The notes below the pieces were generated by a model, which made no database searches, was not told the DNA's origin, and saw only the letters and a program-made list of their open reading frames with translations. Source: Bryobacterales bacterium (lineage in GTDB: Bacteria; Acidobacteriota; Terriglobia; Bryobacterales; Bryobacteraceae). Taken from it: a DNA stretch of 5,100 nt. The stretch is from assembly GCA_025353235.1 (NCBI GenBank), contig JANXQZ010000052.1:1-5100 (forward strand). Reading direction: 5' to 3'. Made by a program: the position numbers and the translations under genes. Below are positions 1-5,100 of this stretch, in pieces (within the stretch, counting starts at the first letter, position 1; the number at the start of each line of letters is the position of its first letter).

Positions 1-144
1 CTTGCCACCGCTGTATCCGATCACCCATGGCACACCGTCCGACAAGTACAACTCGCGGATTTCTTCCGAGAGGGACTGGACGGCGGCTTTGAGTCCCTGG
101 CTGCCAAAGGCCGATGGCACAGGTTCCTTACGTGCTGGTGGCAT
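1..144 (-). CDS. dndC: DndC, DNA phosphorothioation PP-loop ATPase (N-terminal 48 codons; continues past the left edge)
   Basis: The frame from ATG at 144-142 stays open to position 1 and encodes 48 residues. Residues 32-48 read LYLSDGVPWVIGYSGGK. The tail SGGK is the start of the SGGKDS-type PP-loop that binds ATP in DndC and related PAPS-reductase-like enzymes, and the block LYLSD-x-x-PWVIGYSGGK is the form I know from DndC. In the family, DndC is a cytosolic Fe-S protein with ATP pyrophosphatase activity that works with a cysteine desulfurase (DndA/IscS), DndD and DndE to replace a non-bridging phosphate oxygen in DNA with sulfur. The ATG at 144 is preferred because GAGGG lies 6 nt upstream (151-155). 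It overlaps the end of the DndB-like frame by 17 nt, as expected for the usual dndB-dndC order. A later in-frame GTG at 120, with AAGGA at 125-129, is a weaker alternative because its spacing is only 4 nt. About 90% of the protein is outside the window, so integrity of the Cys cluster cannot be judged. Confidence 0.85.
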   Translation of the reverse strand, partial: MPPARKEPVPSAFGSQGLKAAVQSLSEEIRELYLSDGVPWVIGYSGGK

Positions 145-430
145 GTCGCGCCCTCGCGTGCTGTCGTTCCAATTCTCGCTCCTCGTCCGACAGCTTCAGA
201 CCGAGGTGTGTCTTAATGGCGTTGGCAGTTAAGTTCACGTTGATAGTTCTTTTTGAGAGGCGGCCGGCGTTCATCGCCCGCCCTTCCCAGAGCTTCGTGT
301 TGCCGCGTGACCAATCCAGCGTGTCGAGCTTGGCCAATTTCTGTCGCCAGTCTCGTGGATGTTTGGCGAGCAGTTCACTTCCAGCTCGCGCCAAACCAGC
401 CAGCGCCAGCATCGCGAGACGCCGCGTCAT
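128..430 (-). CDS. dndB: DndB-like C-terminal fragment (truncated phosphorothioation regulator, probable remnant)
   Basis: This 100-codon frame has no signal peptide or membrane segment. It carries an HPRDW motif at residues 24-28, DWSRGNTKLWEGRAM at 39-53, GRLSK at 56-60 and NLTANAIKTHLGLKLSDEE at 66-84. I recognise this series (DW, then DWSR-x-N, WEGRAM, GR-x-SK, LT-x-N-x-IK, LGL-x-L-x-x-EE) as the C-terminal end of DndB proteins. The identification is from memory, but it is strongly supported by dndC starting immediately downstream with a 17-nt overlap. DndB is normally about 350 residues, with an N-terminal DGQHR-type domain, and acts as a negative regulator of dnd genes. Here roughly the first 250 residues are absent: upstream DNA in all three minus-strand frames belongs to the 522-residue gene or its shadows. 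The ATG overlaps that gene's TGA (ATGA), with no good ribosome binding site, so any translation would depend on reinitiation. It ends in TAA at 130-128. It may be a decaying pseudogene, or a short protein of unknown activity. Confidence 0.72.
   Translation of the reverse strand: MTRRLAMLALAGLARAGSELLAKHPRDWRQKLAKLDTLDWSRGNTKLWEGRAMNAGRLSKRTINVNLTANAIKTHLGLKLSDEERELERQHARARHATST
151..155 (-). promoter_or_regulatory. Probable ribosome binding site of dndC
   Basis: GAGGG on the minus strand lies 6 nt before the ATG at 144-142 and inside the end of the DndB-like frame. It favours this ATG over the in-frame GTG at 120. No promoter or terminator is evident between the DndB-like frame and dndC. Confidence 0.5.
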
Positions 431-1995
431 GGCTTGAGCTTGTACACCACGTTCTGAGAAACCGTAGCGCCCGCGTCGTGCACTAGGACCAAAGCCGAAT
501 CGAGGCGACCGAGCATGGATCCCCCGAAGCTTCCCACTGTTTGGGAGAAGAACATGGGAGTGTCTCCAGAGCGCAGCGGGTTATCGATCAGCCGCATCAT
601 CTTTTCGAAATTGGCGAACTCGCGGCCGTGTTGGTAAGCCGCAGCGTAGCGACCTCGAATTGCGGAAGGCGGGTTCCCCACACCAGCCAGAATGGTTTGC
701 AGGAACTCTGGGCGGTTCGCCAGAATCAGGAGCCGTCCGCTGGTGGCAGCATTGAGGGTGGCCTTCGTGGCTGCCGCATCCCAAATCGACGCGCCGAGCA
801 GAACCACGGCCGAATCAATGCCTACGAATACGCCATCCGGCAACACGCGAGTGCTACCGACGTAGAGCATGGCTTCGAGGTTCTGCGAGGAGAGCAGCTT
901 TCGCGCACCGTCGGGAATCGAGCTGGGTCCGATAGCTAGCGGGGCTTCGTCGATGCGCGTTTCGAGATCCGCTTCCGTGCCAATCACCGCGTCCATTGAT
1001 TCACTAACGGGTGCCCGGTTACTGTCAGGACCCATGCCCGGCTGCGGCTCTAGAATCTTTTCGCGCATCAGTTCGAAGGCCTGCTCCGCCGTAGGTGACG
1101 CCCAGGCACGATAGAGTCCCGCATCGGCGGGAACCACGCGAACGATTTGAGAGACTGCGTCCTCATTCCACGTCGGAGTTTCCTCCGAGACTCGAAACAA
1201 AAGGCGGTTCTCGGCTATGGAGCCAGGGAGTCGAGTCAGGTCCGAGATAGCGGAGTTGAATTGTTTCAGCTCAGAAGCGTAGCGCTGGATCCAATACGAA
1301 CGCATGTAGGGGCTCTGCAGCAAGCGAGGCATGTTCAGCACCAGGCGCAGTTCCCCGGGATTTTTGGCCGCTTGTGCCGACTGCGTGAACCAAGGCTCAG
1401 ACGCTATCGCCACCGTGCTTTGAGCTGCGAGTAGAGACAGTGCTCCGGCCAACAAGTCCTCTCGCGTCGCCAGCAACAAATAATCCTTTCCCGAAGCGAA
1501 CGCAGCCACTCGCTGAGAGGCCTTATCGTACTTGACGTAATAATCGAGGCCCGAGGATTTGCGCGGTTCGTACGTTCCGCGCGTCTTCCACAGTGCGCTT
1601 TCGGTTACCCGGGCTGCAGGCAAATGCGTTACATACAAAAATTCGAGCTTGCTGATATCGTAGATAGCCAGTCCGGATTCCGCACCCGCTACGTTCGAGA
1701 GCAAGGCCATGTCGGGAGGCACTCCCGCCGCGGCCGCGAATTCGCCTTGCGCCCGCTGCAATTTCATGAACAAGTTGGAGCGCGAAAACACTCCGTATTG
1801 ATCGCTCGCAAGCCAGAGCCGCTTCTCTGCGGAACTATTCCAGTCCGTCACCAGCGATCGGAAATCCTTCGCTTCCAGATAGAGCGCAGGACCTGTGGGG
1901 AACAGCGTCGACATAGGCCGATTGCCGCCGCCCACTTGCGCCGCCATCCAAACGGCCAGCGCCAATATCCCGATGATGATCACCGCCCGCTTCAT
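427..1995 (-). CDS. Membrane-anchored or exported protein of unknown function, 522 aa, with two similar halves
   Basis: No function is recognised. Residues 1-3 (MKR) followed by a hydrophobic stretch at about 4-19 form a signal peptide or N-terminal anchor; there is no lipobox cysteine, so it is not a lipoprotein. The rest looks soluble and extracytoplasmic. Two halves appear related. PTGPALYL at 33-40 and PADAGLYR at 289-296 open each half, while SGKDYLLLATREDLLAGAL (168-186) and SGRLLILANRPEFLQTILA (419-437) occupy matching places later. This layout loosely recalls DUF3352-type envelope proteins, a weak resemblance only. The start is well fixed: GGAGG lies 6 nt upstream of ATG 1995-1993, and the ATG overlaps the TPR gene's TGA by 4 bp (ATGA), implying coupled translation. 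The C-terminus (SQNVVYKLKP) looks like a natural end, so the gene appears complete although foreign-looking DNA begins right at its stop codon. Similar proteins seem typical of Acidobacteriota, by impression only. Confidence 0.8.
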   Translation of the reverse strand: MKRAVIIIGILALAVWMAAQVGGGNRPMSTLFPTGPALYLEAKDFRSLVTDWNSSAEKRLWLASDQYGVFSRSNLFMKLQRAQGEFAAAAGVPPDMALLSNVAGAESGLAIYDISKLEFLYVTHLPAARVTESALWKTRGTYEPRKSSGLDYYVKYDKASQRVAAFASGKDYLLLATREDLLAGALSLLAAQSTVAIASEPWFTQSAQAAKNPGELRLVLNMPRLLQSPYMRSYWIQRYASELKQFNSAISDLTRLPGSIAENRLLFRVSEETPTWNEDAVSQIVRVVPADAGLYRAWASPTAEQAFELMREKILEPQPGMGPDSNRAPVSESMDAVIGTEADLETRIDEAPLAIGPSSIPDGARKLLSSQNLEAMLYVGSTRVLPDGVFVGIDSAVVLLGASIWDAAATKATLNAATSGRLLILANRPEFLQTILAGVGNPPSAIRGRYAAAYQHGREFANFEKMMRLIDNPLRSGDTPMFFSQTVGSFGGSMLGRLDSALVLVHDAGATVSQNVVYKLKP

Positions 1996-4900
1996 CGAAT
2001 GCCTCCAACCAGCCGGGGCCGCACTGTATGGTCCTGCTCCACATTTTGAGTAATCACGGGACGCCGGGCGTTATCAGCCGCTTGCAACTTCAACGCTGCT
2101 TGCACCCGTTTCACATCCGCATCAGCCGTAGCCAAACGGTAGAGCGCTTCGGCTCCTTCCAAATCACCAACCGATTCGTGTGCCTGCGCCAGCCCTTTCG
2201 CAAAGTCTCCTGGAGCTAAGCCCGTTGCGGCCGCGATTGCCAGTTGCCAGCGCTTCGCATTGATTGCTTCACGAATCAAATCGAATTTCGGCTTCTCCGG
2301 ACCCGGATCGATCGCAACCGCGGCTCGGAGCAGTCTGATCTTCACGGCAGAGTCGCGGCTTTGCTCGGCTGCTTGCAGGCGAGCGTTGTAGAAATACGGC
2401 TTCTCAGCTGCGGCAGGCGCGATGGAAGGCTCCGATAACAGCACGAGCTCGGTTGACGTGCCAGCCACGGGACCTGCCTTCAGTTGTGCCAATGCCTTCG
2501 CCGCAGCCACTCGCGCATCGTAAGTGGCATCACTCGACAAAGCCGCAGCCTTGAGAGTATCCGAGTTGCCTTGAGCTTTCGCCAGTTGCACGCGCGCTGC
2601 ACTGTCCCACGGCACGGCTTTCACGCGCTGTTCCAGGAAGGGGGTTGCTTCCGCGGAATGACCGGTCCGGATCAGCAATTCCGCAGCATCCATCAGGTTG
2701 TCGAACGGCTCGCCCACGATCATCGTCATGCGGCGAAGCAGAGCCACCGCCGCCGGAATGTCGCCTTGCTCCAGCCGAATCTCTGCAAGACCCGTGAAGA
2801 CTCCCACACTTAACAGCCGTGCGTCTATCTGCTTCGTATAAACGAATTCCAGAACTTGGCGAGCTGCGGCGTGGTTGCCGGACTTCTCGATTTCTGTTGC
2901 GGCGTTGCGAATCTCTTCCAGTTTCCCGGCAAGCTCCGGATCCGCGGCATAGCGGTTCAGCAACGCAGTAAGGCCGTTGGTCTGCGCGGCGATGCGGACC
3001 TCCAAGCCCGTATGCTGCGTGGGAATCTCGGCCAGAATCGGCTGAGCTTCAGGGCCTCGCTTGTGGTCTACAAGATACGTGATGAAATCGATTTGATACT
3101 TACGAAGATCTTGCTCCATCTCCGGCTTGGCCCGCGCGGCATCGATCAGCGCCTTGTACACAGCGGCTCTCTGCGCTTCGGGAATCCAATCCGCGTTCAC
3201 CAGCGCCGAGAGAAAAGCGGTAGGCTCCGGTGCCGAGCGGCTCAAGTCGATCATCCAGTCGACCCCAACTGAACGCAACAAACTCTCCGCGCGATAGTTC
3301 CCATTGCGCCGGACATAGGTGCGCAGAACACGGTCCATGTCGGCCCTCAGTGCGTCGTGCAACTTGGCGGTTTCGATATCTCTCAGCGTGGTCTCCAGAT
3401 CCGTCCAGAAACTCTCAGCCACTCGACGCTCATCCTGCTGGCGCGCAGATGCATTCAAGGCTGCTCGAAATTCCGCGATGGCATCGGCACGCTTTCCCTG
3501 GGCCAGGAGGACCACTGCCAAGCGGTCGTGTGCATCCGCTCGATTGGCATTCAGTTCCAGAGCATGCAGGTATTCCACCATCGCTCGATCCCTTTGACCT
3601 GCTTGTCGATACGTTTCGGCGAGTTGGAAGTACGCGTCGGAACTGCCCGGACGCGACTCCACTTCCGACGCCCGATAGTCTTCCGCATTCGCCTGCTTCG
3701 TCAGGTTTAAGTAATCGCCGTAGCGCGAACCGTAGTAAAACCAGAGGTCGCCGGCGAGCTGTTGGTCACGATTCACTGGCTTTCCCAACTTGTCACCGAT
3801 GGCGCCGAGACCCAACGCATCGCGGAAGGCAGTATTCACCGCAGGCGTGTTGGCCGCGAGATAGAGACCTGTTAGCCCTGTGTAGGCGCGGGTCCAAACA
3901 GGAGGCAGTCCCCTGCCCCGAGCGGCGATGGCCTGCAAGGCCCGGACTGCCGGTGCGTTTTTGAGAGCGGCGTTGGCTACAGCGTTCCTCACTTCGTCGG
4001 AGATATTTCCGGACGCCATTGCATCGGCCCGCTGCGGATTCCGCGCTACCAATTCGGCGAAGCGAGCCAGCGCCGGACCGGAAAGCGTGCTCTGCTGATT
4101 CTTCACTGCCAATACACGCAGCTCCCCTGCCGAATCTCCTGCCAACCGGAAGTTCGCGGCTGCCATCTCAAGATGAGAGTCGCGATTTTCCGCTTCCGGC
4201 GCGAGCGACTTCCAATACGCCTCAAGCTGTGCGCCCAGCTCTCCGAATTGCAGACGCCTCGTTTGAAGCGCCACCAATTCTGTCGGTAGTTTTGAAAGGG
4301 CACGCGCTAACATGTCGTTGAGTCCGCCGCTCTGGATAGCGGGCAGAAACGTTTGCAGCCGGGTTCCGATGAACGCCGCGAACGCCGACTTCTCCTCGGG
4401 TGTAAAGTATTGCCCCACAGCCAATCCCATGGACTGCAGCACGGACGGGTCGAGCGGCTTGCCGGCCGTTAGCGCTGCCAAAGTTCGATAAGCAGCATCG
4501 TACTGCCGCATTCTCGTCATCACGCGGACATAAGTCTGGGCGCCCGAAACATAGTCAGTTAGCAGCGCGGAGCCAGCCGCATTCACGCCTTTCAAAGCAT
4601 ACTCTTTCGCTTGCGGCAGCATGTTCCACGATTCCAACTTTTGCGCTACCGCGAAGAACGCTTCGGGCTTGGCGGGCCTACCTTCAATGAGCGCGGTGTT
4701 AAGAGCCTTCACCGCTGCGTCGCTTTGCCCTTGACGCGCCCGCACCGCTGCCACGCGCAGCATCCATTGCGAATTGCGATAGCTCAGATCGTAAAGTTTG
4801 GCGTAAGTGGCAGCAGCTTCATCGAATCGGAGCAAGCGTTCTTCGAGTCCGGCGCGTTCGACGTAAAATTCCAAGCGATCAGGCCGTAGATCGGCTGCTG

Positions 4901-5100
4901 AACCGTACGCTGCAACGGCAGCGGGAAAATCCTCCAATTGAGACTGAACTCGCGCCTGCACCATGGCCCAGCGGAAATCCTTGGGCGACTGCTTGCGTGT
5001 GTTTTCGTAGTAGGACACGAGTTGCTGCGAACGCCCATGCGCCTCGGCATACAGCGCCGCTTCACGCGCCAGATCCGCATCTTCGGGGTAGCGGTTCAGA
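1992..5100 (-). CDS. Large TPR-repeat protein (5' end beyond the right edge; at least 1035 codons)
   Basis: The frame is open from the right edge to TGA at 1994-1992. In-frame codons from 5099 to 5019 read LNRYPEDADLAREAALY and on, so the GTG at 5018 is internal and the true start lies outside the window. Numbering from that GTG, the clearest TPR pair is at about 460-527: AYFQLAETYRQAGQRDRAM is followed by a second unit with the usual A, G, Y/F and A spacing. Further helical repeats lie at about 15-115 (FPAAVAAYGSAADLRP, then FDEAAATYAKLYDL) and 739-765, with a last one at 939-968 (AQAHESVGDLEGAEALYRLA). The region between is alanine-rich and helical, probably degenerate TPR. No catalytic motif is visible. 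TPR arrays are protein-binding scaffolds; the partner here is unknown, but tight coupling to the downstream exported protein suggests they share a job, perhaps at the envelope. Whether the protein has its own signal peptide cannot be seen. Confidence is high for the TPR class and low for any role. Confidence 0.88.
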   Translation of the reverse strand, partial: LNRYPEDADLAREAALYAEAHGRSQQLVSYYENTRKQSPKDFRWAMVQARVQSQLEDFPAAVAAYGSAADLRPDRLEFYVERAGLEERLLRFDEAAATYAKLYDLSYRNSQWMLRVAAVRARQGQSDAAVKALNTALIEGRPAKPEAFFAVAQKLESWNMLPQAKEYALKGVNAAGSALLTDYVSGAQTYVRVMTRMRQYDAAYRTLAALTAGKPLDPSVLQSMGLAVGQYFTPEEKSAFAAFIGTRLQTFLPAIQSGGLNDMLARALSKLPTELVALQTRRLQFGELGAQLEAYWKSLAPEAENRDSHLEMAAANFRLAGDSAGELRVLAVKNQQSTLSGPALARFAELVARNPQRADAMASGNISDEVRNAVANAALKNAPAVRALQAIAARGRGLPPVWTRAYTGLTGLYLAANTPAVNTAFRDALGLGAIGDKLGKPVNRDQQLAGDLWFYYGSRYGDYLNLTKQANAEDYRASEVESRPGSSDAYFQLAETYRQAGQRDRAMVEYLHALELNANRADAHDRLAVVLLAQGKRADAIAEFRAALNASARQQDERRVAESFWTDLETTLRDIETAKLHDALRADMDRVLRTYVRRNGNYRAESLLRSVGVDWMIDLSRSAPEPTAFLSALVNADWIPEAQRAAVYKALIDAARAKPEMEQDLRKYQIDFITYLVDHKRGPEAQPILAEIPTQHTGLEVRIAAQTNGLTALLNRYAADPELAGKLEEIRNAATEIEKSGNHAAARQVLEFVYTKQIDARLLSVGVFTGLAEIRLEQGDIPAAVALLRRMTMIVGEPFDNLMDAAELLIRTGHSAEATPFLEQRVKAVPWDSAARVQLAKAQGNSDTLKAAALSSDATYDARVAAAKALAQLKAGPVAGTSTELVLLSEPSIAPAAAEKPYFYNARLQAAEQSRDSAVKIRLLRAAVAIDPGPEKPKFDLIREAINAKRWQLAIAAATGLAPGDFAKGLAQAHESVGDLEGAEALYRLATADADVKRVQAALKLQAADNARRPVITQNVEQDHTVRPRLVGGIR
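2002..2006 (-). promoter_or_regulatory. Ribosome binding site of the 522-residue protein
   Basis: GGAGG on the minus strand lies 6 nt before the ATG at 1995-1993, inside the last codons of the TPR gene (the VGG of VGGIR). It decides the start of the downstream gene and, with the ATGA overlap, indicates coupled translation. Confidence 0.75.

Noticed and set aside
118..129. GTG at 120 with AAGGA upstream as the dndC start
   Set aside because: The spacing is only 4 nt, and an in-frame ATG at 144 has GAGGG at 6-nt spacing. It is kept only as an alternative.
114..437. 107-codon open frame on the plus strand, opposite the DndB-like piece
   Set aside because: The minus-strand frame has recognisable family motifs and gene overlaps, while the plus-strand product has none, so it is a shadow.
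581..784. Minus-strand frame in the same phase as the DndB-like piece, considered as the missing DndB N-terminus
   Set aside because: It ends in a stop at 583-581, and its product is only an out-of-frame reading of the 522-residue gene with no DndB-like motif.
3230..3964. 244-codon open frame on the plus strand
   Set aside because: It lies wholly antisense to the TPR gene. Its product is low-complexity, rich in S, R and P, with no recognisable motif, which is typical of a shadow frame in G+C-rich coding DNA.
4992..5018. GTG at 5018 as the start of the TPR gene
   Set aside because: The frame stays open upstream to the window edge with TPR-like sequence (EDADLAREAALYAEA), so this GTG is an internal valine codon.

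Overview
The whole 5.1 kb window reads as one leftward (minus-strand) gene run with no intergenic gaps. In transcription order it holds a large tetratricopeptide-repeat (TPR) protein (5' end outside the window), a 522-residue membrane-anchored or exported protein of unknown function, a 100-codon reading frame that looks like only the C-terminal end of DndB, and the first 48 codons of DndC. DndC is the PP-loop ATPase of the DNA phosphorothioation (Dnd) system, and its gene runs off the left edge. Neighbours overlap by 4 bp (ATGA), 4 bp (ATGA) and 17 bp.

Organism: coding density is high and the G+C content is moderately high. The large TPR protein and the FP-x-GP-x-LYLEA-type exported protein resemble genes I associate with Acidobacteriota of the Bryobacter/Solibacter kind. 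This is an impression from protein style, not a demonstrated assignment. There is no rRNA, tRNA, transposase, integrase or CRISPR array in the window.

Region by region: 5100-1992 is the TPR gene; 1995-427 is the exported-protein gene, with a clear GGAGG ribosome binding site inside the TPR gene's last codons; 430-128 is the DndB-like C-terminal piece; 144-1 is the start of dndC. The first two genes look like a housekeeping-style pair (a scaffold or assembly-type repeat protein plus an envelope protein). The last two belong to a DNA modification and defence locus.

The most interesting point is the boundary at about 415-435. A DndB protein missing roughly its first two thirds begins exactly at the stop codon of an unrelated gene, and an apparently intact dndC start follows. 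This looks like the edge of a dnd island that lost most of its regulatory gene and came to lie, in frame for coupled translation, behind a resident operon. DndB is a regulator and is not needed for the sulfur-modification chemistry, so the remaining dndCDE genes (if present to the left) could still work, possibly under new transcriptional control. A chimeric assembly is the main competing explanation.
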